Shown here piece after piece: positions 35,133 through 48,354 of a stretch of DNA of 64,000 nucleotides. Both the position numbers and the translations under genes were made by a program. The notes below the pieces were generated by a model, which made no database searches, had not been told where the DNA came from, and was given only the letters and a program-made list of their open reading frames with translations. Positions within the stretch are counted from its first letter, which is position 1, and the number at the start of each line of letters is the position of its first letter. This stretch comes from Salinicola halophilus (GTDB taxonomy: Bacteria; Pseudomonadota; Gammaproteobacteria; Pseudomonadales; Halomonadaceae): positions 1,445,298 through 1,509,297 of the forward strand of contig NZ_PZJV01000001.1 of the NCBI RefSeq assembly GCF_003206155.1. Direction: 5' to 3'.

Positions 35133-36392
35133 TTATCTACGCTTCATGGCTTCGAAGAATTCCAAGTTGGTCTTGGTATCCTTGAGCCGGTCGATGAGGA
35201 ACTCGGTCGCCGCCACGTCGTCCATCGGATTGAGCAGCTTGCGCAGGATCCACATGCGCTGCATTTCGTCCTCGGAGGCGATGAGATCTTCGCGACGGGT
35301 GCCGGAACGGCGGATGTTGAATGCCGGATAGACGCGGCGCTCGGCGAGCTTGCGATCGAGGTGGGCTTCCATGTTGCCGGTACCCTTGAACTCCTCGAAG
35401 ATCACCTCGTCCATCTTGGAGCCGGTATCGACCAGTGCGGTAGCGATGATCGTAAGGCTGCCGCCCTCTTCGATGTTACGTGCCGCCCCGAAGAAGCGCT
35501 TGGGCTTTTCGAGTGCGTGGGCATCGACACCGCCGGTGAGTACCTTGCCGGAGGACGGCACCACGGTGTTGTAGGCTCGGGCCAGGCGCGTGATCGAGTC
35601 GAGCAGGATGACGACGTCCTTTTTGTGCTCGACCAGACGCTTGGCCTTTTCGATGACCATCTCGGCGACCTGAACGTGACGTGCCGGCGGCTCGTCGAAG
35701 GTCGAGGCCACCACTTCACCGCGCACCGTGCGCGACATCTCGGTGACCTCTTCCGGACGCTCGTCGATCAGCAGCACGATCATGTGGCATTCGGGATTGT
35801 TGCGCGTGATCGACGTCGCGATGTTCTGCAACATCAGCGTCTTGCCCGCCTTGGGCGGTGACACGACCAGACCACGCTGGCCCTTGCCGATCGGCGCGGT
35901 GAGGTCGATCACGCGAGCGGTGATGTCCTCGGTCGAGCCGTTGCCGATCTCCATGTGCAACCGCTCCTGGGGGAACAGCGGCGTCAGGTTCTCGAACAGG
36001 ATCTTGTGCTTGGCGTTCTCGGGCTTGTCGAAGTTGATTTCATTGACTTTGAGCAGCGCGAAATAACGTTCGCCCTCTTTCGGCGGACGAATCTTGCCGG
36101 AGATGGAGTCGCCCTTGCGCAGATTGAAACGACGAATCTGCGACGGCGAGACGTAAATGTCGTCCGGTCCGGCCAGATAAGAAGAGTCAGCGCTGCGGAG
36201 AAACCCGAAACCGTCCTGCAGAATTTCCAGCACCCCGTCGCCATAGATATCCTCGCCGCTCTTGGCGTGCTTTTTGAGGATGGCGAAGATGATGTCCTGC
36301 TTGCGAGAGCGGGCCAGATTGTCGATGCCCATTTCCCGGGCGGTTTCGAGCAGCTCAGGGACGGATTTTTGCTTGAGTTCGGTTAGATTCAT
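35133..36392 (-). CDS. rho: Transcription termination factor Rho
   Basis: Hexameric RNA helicase that terminates transcription. The start at [16 protein letters not shown] gives 419 residues, the same length as the E. coli protein; 21 further upstream in-frame codons are not conserved. The cold-shock RNA-binding domain contains [22 protein letters not shown]. The motor has Walker A PPKAGKT, the region [13 protein letters not shown], the Q-loop, and the R-loop with [20 protein letters not shown] long leader with repeats precedes it. Confidence 0.98.
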   Translation of the reverse strand: MNLTELKQKSVPELLETAREMGIDNLARSRKQDIIFAILKKHAKSGEDIYGDGVLEILQDGFGFLRSADSSYLAGPDDIYVSPSQIRRFNLRKGDSISGKIRPPKEGERYFALLKVNEINFDKPENAKHKILFENLTPLFPQERLHMEIGNGSTEDITARVIDLTAPIGKGQRGLVVSPPKAGKTLMLQNIATSITRNNPECHMIVLLIDERPEEVTEMSRTVRGEVVASTFDEPPARHVQVAEMVIEKAKRLVEHKKDVVILLDSITRLARAYNTVVPSSGKVLTGGVDAHALEKPKRFFGAARNIEEGGSLTIIATALVDTGSKMDEVIFEEFKGTGNMEAHLDRKLAERRVYPAFNIRRSGTRREDLIASEDEMQRMWILRKLLNPMDDVAATEFLIDRLKDTKTNLEFFEAMKRR

Positions 36393-36809
36393 GAGTTCGA
36401 TCAGAAATGGCTCGTGTCGCAGGCAATGGAGATTGCCGAGGAGAAAGAAGGACAAGAGGCGATAGATTCAAACGCCGCGCGGTGCGTTCAGTCTTCCCAG
36501 AAACTTGGCTTTCCTTGAAGCATTCGGAATACGCACTGTTGCGCGCCGAAAGGCCTGGATAGTGGGAGAGCGGTTCGATTCGCCTGTTATTTCACGACTG
36601 AGACGTTCGTGAAACGGCTGTTCATGAAACGGTCCATGAAGCGATTCATGCAACAGCGCAAGATCTGATGATCAAAATAAAACTAGGGCAGACTGACGAC
36701 TTGGGGGACCGCGAGGCGGTCAGGAAGCTATTCGAAACAGGCGAACGACCCGATGGTAGACAAGCCGTCGGGCGAACGCAAGCAATAAACCCGACGCCAT
36801 CGGCGGGGG
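36393..36809 (-). promoter_or_regulatory. Long leader/intergenic region upstream of rho
   Basis: 417 nt with no protein gene, between trxA and rho (both minus). It contains an 8-bp inverted repeat TTTCACGA (36590-36597) / TCGTGAAA (36607-36614) overlapping imperfect 15-bp direct repeats TTCGTGAAACGGCTG and TTCATGAAACGGTCC (36606-36635) with a decayed third copy. A hairpin GACCGC-GAG-GCGGTC lies at 36708-36722. An AT-rich patch near 36670-36690 may contain the rho promoter. Rho is autoregulated in E. coli through its leader; a similar role here is inference. Confidence 0.55.
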
Positions 36810-37130
36810 TCAACTCTTCTCCATCTCGGCATAAAACGCCGCCAGCTGAGGCTCGGAAAGCATGCCGACACGCATCGCTTTCATCTCGCCGTCGACGAAC
36901 AGACAAAGTGTCGGCATACCGCGCACGCCGTAGCGCTCGGCAAGCTGCGGTTCGCGGTCGACGTCGACCACGGCGATATCGACATCGCCACTCACGGTAC
37001 TGGAAAGCCGTGCGAGCAGCCGCTCGCAGGGCTGACACCAGGGGGCAACGAAAACGCCGACCCAGGGCGTCGGATTCTCGCGGCGACGACGTTCGAAGGC
37101 GTCACCGTCGAGTACGACACGTTTTGCCAT
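36810..37130 (-). CDS. Thioredoxin-like protein with CQPC active site
   Basis: 106-residue single-domain thioredoxin fold. The active site reads APWCQPCERL (Cys32, Cys35), CQPC instead of the canonical CGPC. The cis-proline loop is GMPTLCLFVDGE. It occupies the trxA position upstream of rho and divergent from ppx, as in pseudomonads. The buried aspartate of E. coli thioredoxin is not evident in VGVFVAPW, so redox potential probably differs. The ATG at 37130 follows GAGAC; earlier codons are not conserved. It may be the housekeeping TrxA or a specialised paralogue. Confidence 0.85.
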   Translation of the reverse strand: MAKRVVLDGDAFERRRRENPTPWVGVFVAPWCQPCERLLARLSSTVSGDVDIAVVDVDREPQLAERYGVRGMPTLCLFVDGEMKAMRVGMLSEPQLAAFYAEMEKS

Positions 37131-37304
37131 GTCTCGATAATCCCGTAATGACTCAATGGCCGCAGAGTGCCCAGACGCTACGCAATTGACAAGCCACCGG
37201 GGGCACAGCAACCTTGCGCGAATGCGCGATTGGCGACGCCCACCGGCGCCGACACGCAACCCCCTTCACTGTGTATCAAGACACGCTTTCGAGGACGTCA
37301 CGCC

Positions 37305-38813
37305 ATGCACGGGAAGTCGACCGCCAAGGAGGCGACCCGCCGCCTGGCTGCCATCGATCTCGGCTCCAATAGCTTCCATCTGCTCGTCGCCAACTACCAG
37401 GATGGACGGCTTCAGGTCGTCGCCAAGATGGGCGAGAAGGTCCAGCTCGCCGCGGGCCTCGATGCCGATGAGAACTTCACGCCCGACGCCATGGCGCGAG
37501 CGCTCGCCTGTCTCGAGCGTTTCGCCCCTTTTCTCGAAGACGTGGACGCCGACGACATGCGAATCGTCGGCACCAATGCACTCCGTGCCGCCCGCAATGC
37601 CGACGAACTGATCCGTCGCGCACAGGCGTCGATCGGTCACGCCATCGAAATCATCGGCGGCCGCGAGGAGGCACGACTGATCTACTTGGGCACGGCCCAC
37701 GCGCTCGCCGAGGTGCACGGGCGTCGGCTGATCGTCGATATCGGGGGCGGCTCGACCGAACTGATCATCGGCGAGGATTTCGAGCCCCAGGCGCTGGAGA
37801 GCCTGCACATGGGCTGCGTGGCCTATACCGGCACGTTCTTCGCCGATAGCAACATCACCGAGAAGCGGTTTCGCCGTGCCGAGATGGCGGCGCTGTCGGA
37901 GATCGCCAACATCCAGCGCCAGTATCGTCGTCTCGGCTGGCAGGACCCCATCGGCTCCAGCGGCACGATCAAGGCCGCCGCTGCCGTCATCGCCGCTAGC
38001 GGTGACGGCGACGCTTCGGTGATCGAGCGGAACGCCCTGCTCAAGCTGCGCAAGCGACTGATCGGGTTCGGCCAGCTCGACAAAGTCGCGATGGAGGGAC
38101 TCAAGGAGGATCGCGCCCGCGTCTTTCCGGCAGGCGTGGCGATTCTGTGCGCTGTTTTCGAGGCCTTCGATCTGGAGCGAATGCGCTACTCCGACGGTGC
38201 GCTGCGCGAGGGAGTGCTGTTCGATCTGGTCGGTCGCGATACGCCGGAGGACTCCCGTCGGCACAGCGTCGAGTCGATGATGCATCGCTACAGCGTCGAT
38301 GTCGGACACGCCGACAACGTCGCCCGATGCGCGTTGGCGGCATTCGACCAGCTGCAGACGGCCTGGCAGATGAGCGATGAACAGCGACTCTTCCTCTACT
38401 GGGCCGCGCAGCTTCACGAGATCGGCCTGGCGATCTCCCACAGCCAGTTCCATCGCCACGGCGCCTATCTGATCGAGCACTCGGATCTCACCGGTTTCTC
38501 GCGACCCGAGCAGCAGTCGCTCGCCTTCCTGGTGCGCGCTCACCGGCGCAAGTTCCCGCAGAAAGAGAGCGAAACGCCCGCTAATTCCAAGCACTGCGAA
38601 GACTGGCGGCTGATCCGCCTGCTGCGTGTCGCTGTCTGCCTGCACCATTCACGCTCGGAGCGAGCGCTCGACGACGCCGTGTTCCACGCCGACGGCGACG
38701 CACTCCACGTCGAAATCCCCGCCGCCAGACGCCATCCACTGCTGTTCAACGACCTCGAACAGGAAGCGGCGTATCAGCGAGCCGTGGGACTCAAGCTGAC
38801 CTTCGACGTCTGA
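37305..38813 (+). CDS. ppx: Exopolyphosphatase
   Basis: Processively releases phosphate from polyphosphate ends; may also hydrolyse pppGpp. 502 residues. The ASKHA-fold phosphate loops are AAIDLGSNSFHLLVA and LIVDIGGGSTELI, with the SSGTIKA segment between. The HD-like C-terminal part contains LFLYWAAQLHEIGLAISHSQFHRHG. The ATG at 37305 is preferred over the long upstream extension, which is not conserved. It is divergent from the thioredoxin gene. Confidence 0.96.
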   Translation: MHGKSTAKEATRRLAAIDLGSNSFHLLVANYQDGRLQVVAKMGEKVQLAAGLDADENFTPDAMARALACLERFAPFLEDVDADDMRIVGTNALRAARNADELIRRAQASIGHAIEIIGGREEARLIYLGTAHALAEVHGRRLIVDIGGGSTELIIGEDFEPQALESLHMGCVAYTGTFFADSNITEKRFRRAEMAALSEIANIQRQYRRLGWQDPIGSSGTIKAAAAVIAASGDGDASVIERNALLKLRKRLIGFGQLDKVAMEGLKEDRARVFPAGVAILCAVFEAFDLERMRYSDGALREGVLFDLVGRDTPEDSRRHSVESMMHRYSVDVGHADNVARCALAAFDQLQTAWQMSDEQRLFLYWAAQLHEIGLAISHSQFHRHGAYLIEHSDLTGFSRPEQQSLAFLVRAHRRKFPQKESETPANSKHCEDWRLIRLLRVAVCLHHSRSERALDDAVFHADGDALHVEIPAARRHPLLFNDLEQEAAYQRAVGLKLTFDV

Positions 38814-38847
38814 TTGGCGCTTTTCGAAGCGGCACCTCGAACTCGGA

Positions 38848-38906
38848 GATCATCGGCGGCTCGACGTCACGGATCATCGGCGGCTCGACGTCACGGATCA
38901 TCGGCT
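38848..38906. repeat. 24-bp tandem repeat at the tilS 3' end
   Basis: The unit GATCATCGGCGGCTCGACGTCACG (given here as GATCATCGGCGG plus CTCGACGTCACG) occurs at 38848-38871 and 38872-38895, with a partial third copy GATCATCGGC from 38896. The third copy includes the tilS stop codon region, so the array probably arose by duplication of the tilS 3' end into the ppx-tilS gap. Confidence 0.9.
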
Positions 38907-40171
38907 GGCTGGAATCGCCAATCGATCGCTGCCGCCACGCCCATCACCGCCACTAGCGATTCACCATGCCAGACCAGCGGCGTCTTCCGTCGCTCCCAGG
39001 GGGGAACGTCCGCCTCCTGCAGCAGCCGTTTGACATCGCGACGCCCCCGACCGGCCTGCACCAGCACTTCGCCCCCTTGGCGCAGCGTCACCGTCAGCGG
39101 CGGCGAGGCGCAACCGGAGATCGGCTCGAGCCGCCAAGGGTAGCAGCGCCAGGGCGTGACCAGCGGCGAGGTGCCGTCCCACACCATCGACCACCCCGCC
39201 GGCGGCGATTCGACGGACCGCATCAGATAGAGCACTTCCCGCCAGCGCCTCGCTTCGGCACCCGGCCAGACGATACGGGGGGCGCGATCGACTTCGGCAT
39301 CGACGCACTGGCGGATCAGTTCGTCGAGTCTCGCCGCCGGCGGCGTCGCCAGCGCCAGCCGTCTCGCCGCATGGCGAATCAGCAGGCGTCGGCGCGCCTC
39401 GCTCAGTCGGCGCAGGACCTCGAGCGGCAGCCGGGCCGGGTCGCCACCCGCCGCCGCCAGGTCGATCGCCGCCAGCTCCTCGAGCAGCGCGTCCGCCTCC
39501 TGCGCCTGTTTGGTCGCGCGAGAGAGCGCCTCTACGGCTCCCGGCCAGCGATCGCGCAGCGCCGGCGTGACCCGTGCCCGCAGGTAGTTGCGATCGAAAT
39601 CGAGATCGTCGTTGCTGGGGTCGTCACACCAAGTGACACCGCGCCGCTCGGCCTCGGCGAGCAGTGTCTCGCGTCGCACGGCGAGCCAGGGCCGCTCGAT
39701 GACGACGCCTCCCGCTTGGCGCTTCATCGGCATGCCGCCGAGACCGCGCACGCCGCTGCCGCGAAGGGCCGCCAGCAGAAACGTCTCCGCCTGATCGTCG
39801 GCATGCTGGGCGAGCCAGAGGCGATCGTTCTGCCCGAGCGTGTCGGTGAAGGCCCGATAGCGCGCGTCCCGCGCCGCCGCCTCGATGCCGTGGCCGTTCG
39901 GCACGACCGTCATCGGCACCACGGTGAGCGAAACGTCTAGCGCCTCGCAGCAGCGACGACAGTGCGCTTCGAAGGTGGCGGCGGCCGTTTGCAGACCGTG
40001 ATTGACGTGGACCGCCCGCAGAGTGACACCCCGCGCCGCGGCGAGCGGTGCGGCGAGATGCAGCATCAGCGTGGAGTCGACGCCACCGGAGAGCCCCACC
40101 CAAACACAACGCCCCGGCGCGGTCTGCGCCAGGGCGTCGTCGAGCAGAGAGCGTAAGAGAGCGTCCGACAA
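38891..40171 (-). CDS. tilS: tRNA(Ile)-lysidine synthase
   Basis: Modifies C34 of the tRNA-Ile CAU anticodon to lysidine, switching it to AUA decoding. 426 residues. The PP-loop SGGVDS is at residues 28-33, with HVNHGLQ and WLAQHADDQAETFLLAALRGSG typical of TilS. The C-terminal tRNA-binding domains include RQGGEVLVQAGRGRRDVKRL. The stop codon lies inside a 24-bp tandem repeat. The order accA-tilS is conserved in gammaproteobacteria. Confidence 0.95.
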   Translation of the reverse strand: MSDALLRSLLDDALAQTAPGRCVWVGLSGGVDSTLMLHLAAPLAAARGVTLRAVHVNHGLQTAAATFEAHCRRCCEALDVSLTVVPMTVVPNGHGIEAAARDARYRAFTDTLGQNDRLWLAQHADDQAETFLLAALRGSGVRGLGGMPMKRQAGGVVIERPWLAVRRETLLAEAERRGVTWCDDPSNDDLDFDRNYLRARVTPALRDRWPGAVEALSRATKQAQEADALLEELAAIDLAAAGGDPARLPLEVLRRLSEARRRLLIRHAARRLALATPPAARLDELIRQCVDAEVDRAPRIVWPGAEARRWREVLYLMRSVESPPAGWSMVWDGTSPLVTPWRCYPWRLEPISGCASPPLTVTLRQGGEVLVQAGRGRRDVKRLLQEADVPPWERRKTPLVWHGESLVAVMGVAAAIDWRFQPADDP

Positions 40172-40416
40172 CGAATCGACCTCCTGAGCCTGCGATACTT
40201 CACTACTTGCTTAGCGTGACCCCGGGCGCGAGGGCGGATCGCTCAGGCGCCTGGAGGAGACGCCTCGAGCGACGATCGCTTTCGTCTCATCTCGGCTGAC
40301 CGCGCGAGCGGCGCTCAGACAAGCCGAACGCGAGCGAGGGCGCGCAGTGTGGCGCGCGACACGAGCAGCCCGAGCGAGCGCTCAACGCCGTGTGGGTGAG
40401 CGCAGCCGGTCCTCGT

Positions 40417-41370
40417 CTACTGAGGCGCGCCGTAGGACATCAGCCGCGCATACCGCTTCTCGAGCAGCGTGTCGGTATCCATCGACTGCAGGCGATCGAG
40501 ACTCCCGAGCAGCGAGTCGCGCACGCGATCCGCGGCTCTCTGAGGCTGGCGGTGGGCGCCGCCGAGCGGCTCGTCGATCAGCGTATCGACGAAGCCGAGC
40601 TCCTTGAGGCGACCAGCGGTGATACCCATCGCCTGGGCGGCTTCGGAGGCCTTCTCGGCGCTCTTCCAGAGAATCGAGGCGCAGCCTTCCGGCGAGATCA
40701 CCGAGTAGGTGGAATACTGCAGCATCTGCAGCTCGTCACAGACGCCGATGGCCAGCGCCCCGCCGGAGCCGCCCTCGCCGACCACGGTGGCGACGATCGG
40801 CGTCTTCAGGCGCGACATCACTGCGAGGTTGTAGGCGATCGCCTCGCTTTGGCCTCGCTCTTCGGCGTCGATGCCGGGATAGGCGCCCGGGGTGTCGATG
40901 AAGGTGAGCACCGGCATCTTGAAGCGCTCGGCCATCTCCATCAGGCGGCACGCCTTGCGATATCCCTCGGGGCGCGGCATGCCGAAGTTGCGACGCACCT
41001 TGTCTTTGACCGTGCGCCCCTTCTGATGACCGATGACCATGACCGGACGATCGTCGAGGCGGGCGACGCCGCCGACGAGCGCGGCATCGTCGGCGAAGTG
41101 GCGGTCGCCATGAAACTCCTCGAACTCGGTAAAGATGCGATCGAGGTAGTCCAGCGTGTAAGGGCGCTGCGGGTGACGCGAGAGCTGGGTCACCTGCCAG
41201 GCGCTCAGGTCGCGAAAGATCTGCTCGGTGAGTTTACGGCTCTTCTCCTCGAGCTTACCGATCTCGTCGCTCAAGCTGATGCGACTGTCGTTACCGACCA
41301 GGCGCAACTCTTCGATCTTGGCCTGGAGTTCGGCGATCGGCTGTTCAAAGTCCAGATAATTGGGATTCAT
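40417..41370 (-). CDS. accA: Acetyl-CoA carboxylase carboxyltransferase subunit alpha
   Basis: Transfers the carboxyl group from carboxybiotin to acetyl-CoA with AccD, the first step of fatty acid synthesis. 317 residues starting [20 protein letters not shown]. Typical segments are [53 protein letters not shown] and [16 protein letters not shown] 9-codon upstream extension is not conserved. It lies between dnaE and tilS. Confidence 0.98.
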   Translation of the reverse strand: MNPNYLDFEQPIAELQAKIEELRLVGNDSRISLSDEIGKLEEKSRKLTEQIFRDLSAWQVTQLSRHPQRPYTLDYLDRIFTEFEEFHGDRHFADDAALVGGVARLDDRPVMVIGHQKGRTVKDKVRRNFGMPRPEGYRKACRLMEMAERFKMPVLTFIDTPGAYPGIDAEERGQSEAIAYNLAVMSRLKTPIVATVVGEGGSGGALAIGVCDELQMLQYSTYSVISPEGCASILWKSAEKASEAAQAMGITAGRLKELGFVDTLIDEPLGGAHRQPQRAADRVRDSLLGSLDRLQSMDTDTLLEKRYARLMSYGAPQ

Positions 41371-41461
41371 AGAGCTTCTACTGTGTGATCCTGGCAACCG
41401 GTGGCGTCTGGCTTGCGGCGAAATGCGCCATTATCGCACCCTCACGAGTCTTGGCAACCGC

Positions 41462-44965
<3,504 letters not shown>

Positions 44966-45165
44966 GGCGAGCTCGGTTCGAAACGACGAATGGATTCCGG
45001 CGGCGGCGCGGGCGAGATAGCGCCATCTCAGCATGCCCAAAGCCGGAGGGGGTCACAATGGTTCAGTGAGCTGGCCCGCGCGGGCCGGGCTCGGTTCGGT
45101 CGGTGGTGATTCGCCGGCGCGCCAGCCGTCGGCGCACGCGATTCGGTGCCGAAATCGCGAACCGC

Positions 45166-45792
45166 TCAGGTGAACGTTTCGAGCTGCTTTCGCACCGGAG
45201 CGAAAGAGCGGCGATGCGCCTCGAGCGGTCCCAGTCGGCGCAGCGCCTCGAGATGCGCCCCGGTGGGATAGCCCTTGTGCTGGGCGAAACCGTACTCCGG
45301 GTGACACGCGTCCAGCGCTACCATCTGCGCGTCTCGCGCCACCTTGGCGAGGATCGACGCCGCGCTGATGGCGGCGTGGCGCAGATCCCCCTTGACCACC
45401 GCCTGCCCGGGACACGCATGTCCCGGCAGTCGGTTGCCGTCGACCAGTAGATATTCTGCCGCCACTGGCAAGGCGTCGATCGCTCGCCGCATCGCCAGAT
45501 GGGTGGCGTGATAGATGTTGAGCGTATCGATCTCCGCCGGCGTCGCCTCCGCGACGGCGAACGCCAGCGCCTCTTCACGAATCTGCCGATCGAAAGCTTC
45601 CCGGCGTGGCGCACTCAGGCATTTGGAGTCGGTCAGCCCGGCGATCGGTCGATCAGGATCGAGAATCACCGCCGCGGCGACCACGGCACCGGCGAGCGGC
45701 CCCCGCCCGACTTCGTCGACGCCGGCCAGCCGATCGCCGGCATAATCGATGATCAGCGGGGGCCAGTCGTCGCTTCGCGCTCGGCTCGGCAT
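45166..45792 (-). CDS. rnhB: Ribonuclease HII
   Basis: Removes RNA from RNA/DNA hybrids, including single ribonucleotides. 208 residues. The DEVGRG motif ([22 protein letters not shown]) holds the catalytic Asp-Glu pair; the second Asp is in LLVDGNRLP, and later [13 protein letters not shown] and HKGYPTGAH match the family. The ATG at 45792 starts a short, low-conservation N-terminal extension. It lies 32 nt after lpxB. Confidence 0.97.
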   Translation of the reverse strand: MPSRARSDDWPPLIIDYAGDRLAGVDEVGRGPLAGAVVAAAVILDPDRPIAGLTDSKCLSAPRREAFDRQIREEALAFAVAEATPAEIDTLNIYHATHLAMRRAIDALPVAAEYLLVDGNRLPGHACPGQAVVKGDLRHAAISAASILAKVARDAQMVALDACHPEYGFAQHKGYPTGAHLEALRRLGPLEAHRRSFAPVRKQLETFT

Positions 45793-45824
45793 CGTCGTCC
45801 TCGTGTTAGACGGTGGGGTGTCGC

Positions 45825-46991
45825 TCAGGCGGAGGTGTCGACGTCGTCGAGACAACCGCGCTGGACGAGAGAGTCGATCGCGTCCGCGGCACGCTCGCTG
45901 GCGCCTCGCTGCAAGGCGGCGTGCATCTCGGCAAAGCGTGTCTCGAGCGCATGACGCTGCGCCTCGTTCTCGAACCACGGCAGCAGCGTGTCGACCAGCG
46001 AGTCGGCACTGACCGCGTCCTGGATCAGCTCCGGCACCACGGTCTCCTGGGCAATGAGGTTAGGCAGCGAAATCCAGCGCGTCTTGACCAGCCGCTTCGC
46101 GAGCCAGTAGGTCACCGGCGCCATACGATAGGCGACGACCATCGCTCGGTGACAAAGCAGGGTTTCCAGTGCCGCTGTCCCCGATGTCAGCAGCACCGCA
46201 TCCGCGGCGACCATCGCCTCCCGCGACTGCGCTTCGATCAGCGTGACGTCCTCGGCAAGCTCGGGGGCACGAGCCATGAGCGCATCGAGCTCGCGACGTC
46301 GCTCGGGGGAAGCCGCCGGCACGATGACCTGCAGCGCCCCGAGACGCTCCCGGAGCCTGACCGCAGCGCGCAGGAATATTTCACCCTGGAACTGGATTTC
46401 GCTGCTGCGCGAGCCGGGCAGCAGCGTGAGCGTCGGCCGCTCGGCATCGAGACCCAACGCCGCTCGCGCGGCACGGCGGTCGTTGACCAGTGGCAGCTCG
46501 TCCGCCAGCGGGTGACCGACGTAGGCCACCGGCACGCGATGCTCGGCATAGAAGTCCGCCTCGAACGGCAGAAAGGTCAGCATGGCATCGACGGCACGGG
46601 CGATCGTCTTCACACGCCCCTGTCGCCAGGCCCAGACCGAGGGACTGACGTAATGGGCGGTACGGATACCGCGCTCGCGCAGCGCTCGCTCGAGCCCGAT
46701 GTTGAAGTCCGGCGCATCGATGCCGATCATCACGTCCGGCTGCCAGGCAAGCGCGTCTCGCTTGAGATGACGACGTACCTTGACCAGGCCCGGCAGATGC
46801 TTGAGCACCTCCACCAGCCCCATCACGGAGAGCGTTTCCAGCGGGTAGAGAGAGTCGAGCCCCTCGGCCTGCATGCGTGGCCCGCCGATACCCCGAAACA
46901 CGATGTCGGGATGGCGACGCTTGAGCGCACGCATGAGACCCGCGCCGAGAATATCCCCGGAGAGCTCGCCCGCGACCAGGTAGACGCGCAT
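45825..46991 (-). CDS. lpxB: Lipid-A-disaccharide synthase
   Basis: Glycosyltransferase joining UDP-2,3-diacylglucosamine and lipid X to give the lipid A disaccharide. 388 residues. The N-terminus [22 protein letters not shown] and the segments [44 protein letters not shown] and [13 protein letters not shown] are diagnostic. The start is 8 nt after lpxA. It acts at the inner face of the cytoplasmic membrane. Confidence 0.98.
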   Translation of the reverse strand: MRVYLVAGELSGDILGAGLMRALKRRHPDIVFRGIGGPRMQAEGLDSLYPLETLSVMGLVEVLKHLPGLVKVRRHLKRDALAWQPDVMIGIDAPDFNIGLERALRERGIRTAHYVSPSVWAWRQGRVKTIARAVDAMLTFLPFEADFYAEHRVPVAYVGHPLADELPLVNDRRAARAALGLDAERPTLTLLPGSRSSEIQFQGEIFLRAAVRLRERLGALQVIVPAASPERRRELDALMARAPELAEDVTLIEAQSREAMVAADAVLLTSGTAALETLLCHRAMVVAYRMAPVTYWLAKRLVKTRWISLPNLIAQETVVPELIQDAVSADSLVDTLLPWFENEAQRHALETRFAEMHAALQRGASERAADAIDSLVQRGCLDDVDTSA

Positions 46992-46999
46992 GGCCTCGC

Positions 47000-47767
47000 C
47001 TAGCGGAGAATGCCGCGCTGGGAACTCTTGAGCGAGTCGACGAAGCGCCGCGTCTCGTCGAACGAGAAGCGGCTTTCGATCTCGCTGACCGCCTGCTCGA
47101 GAGTGAGTCCTTTACGGTAGACCAGTCGATAGGCCTCATTCAGCGCGCGCACGCTCTCGCTGGAGAAGCCACGACGCTTGAGACCGATCGAATTCAGGCC
47201 GTGCGGCGCAGCAGGGTTACCGCTGGCCATCACGAAAGCGGGAACGTCCTTGGTGATCGCCGAGCAGCCGCCGACCATGGCGTGCTCGCCCATGTGGCAG
47301 AACTGATGAATCGCCGAGAGACCGCCGAGAATGGCGAAATCGCCGAGTCGGACGTGGCCGGCCAGTGTCGCCTGGTTGGCGAGGATGCAATCGTCGCCGA
47401 TGACACAGTCGTGCCCCACGTGGGAATAGGCCATGAACAGGTTGCGACTACCGATGGTGGTCGCGCCACGATCCTGCGCGGTTCCCCGATGCAGCGTCAC
47501 GCTCTCGCGTACGACGTTGTCGTCGCCCACGTCGAGGCGCGTGGGTTCACCGGCGTACTTCTTGTCCTGGCAGTCCTCGCCGACGGAGGCGAACTGAAAG
47601 ATGCGGTTGCGCTTGCCAAGCGAGGTCGGACCCTTGATCACCACGTGCGGCCCGATCACGCAGCCCGCATCGATCTCGACATCGGGACCGATGACGCTGA
47701 ACGGGCCGACTTCGACATCGTCGGCCAGGGTCGCGGCGGGATCGACGATGGCGGTGGGATGAATCAA
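47000..47767 (-). CDS. lpxA: UDP-N-acetylglucosamine acyltransferase
   Basis: First step of lipid A synthesis: 3-O-acylation of UDP-GlcNAc. 255 residues of left-handed beta-helix hexapeptide repeats. The catalytic histidine lies in [17 protein letters not shown], and [20 protein letters not shown] matches the family. The start overlaps fabZ by 4 nt (ATGA). Confidence 0.98.
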   Translation of the reverse strand: MIHPTAIVDPAATLADDVEVGPFSVIGPDVEIDAGCVIGPHVVIKGPTSLGKRNRIFQFASVGEDCQDKKYAGEPTRLDVGDDNVVRESVTLHRGTAQDRGATTIGSRNLFMAYSHVGHDCVIGDDCILANQATLAGHVRLGDFAILGGLSAIHQFCHMGEHAMVGGCSAITKDVPAFVMASGNPAAPHGLNSIGLKRRGFSSESVRALNEAYRLVYRKGLTLEQAVSEIESRFSFDETRRFVDSLKSSQRGILR

Positions 47768-48207
47768 GCGATTTTCCTCTCGGCACAGATGACTTCGGCT
47801 TCACAGGCGAGCTCGTCGCCGACGGTGGCCCGACAGTTGAATTTCCAGATACCGCGCTTGCCTTTGATGACCACGGCTTCGAGGCGCAGCTGATCACCCG
47901 GCATGACGGGGCGCTTGAAGCGAACGTTGTCACTGCCGACGAGGTAGTAGACATAGCCGTCAGCGGGCAGCTTGTTGACGGTCTTGAATCCCAGAATGCC
48001 GCAGGCCTGGGCCATCGCTTCGATGATCAGAACCCCCGGCATGATGGGATGATGCGGAAAGTGGCCGTTGAAAAAGGGTTCGTTGATGCTGACGTTCTTG
48101 TACGCCACGATCGATTCGCCGAGCGTGATCTCGGTCACGCGATCCACCAGTAAAAACGGGTAACGATGCGGTAGATACTCACGAATCTGGTTGATGTCCA
48201 TTATCAT
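47764..48207 (-). CDS. fabZ: 3-hydroxyacyl-ACP dehydratase FabZ
   Basis: Hot-dog fold dehydratase of fatty acid elongation, about 147 residues. The catalytic His and Glu are in [26 protein letters not shown]. The ATG at 48207 has GAGG 8 nt upstream and is preferred; the ATG at 48201 ([16 protein letters not shown]) is the alternative. It is co-translated with lpxA, balancing fatty acid and lipid A synthesis, which both use hydroxyacyl-ACP. Confidence 0.97.
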   Translation of the reverse strand: MIMDINQIREYLPHRYPFLLVDRVTEITLGESIVAYKNVSINEPFFNGHFPHHPIMPGVLIIEAMAQACGILGFKTVNKLPADGYVYYLVGSDNVRFKRPVMPGDQLRLEAVVIKGKRGIWKFNCRATVGDELACEAEVICAERKIA

Positions 48208-48354
48208 CAATACGACCTCGAATATAACGAAATGCCCGCCGCTAGGGGCGGGCACAGGGCGGCAAAGCGGCGTTCACCCGTGTGGGCCGGCATTATACAG
48301 GCGAGGTCATCGGCCGCCAGTCTTCCCCTGTACCGATCCGTCACAGATGACTTC

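Noticed and set aside
36668-37189. Plus-strand open frame across the thioredoxin gene
   Set aside because: Arg-rich shadow of the minus-strand thioredoxin, which has the active-site and cis-proline motifs.
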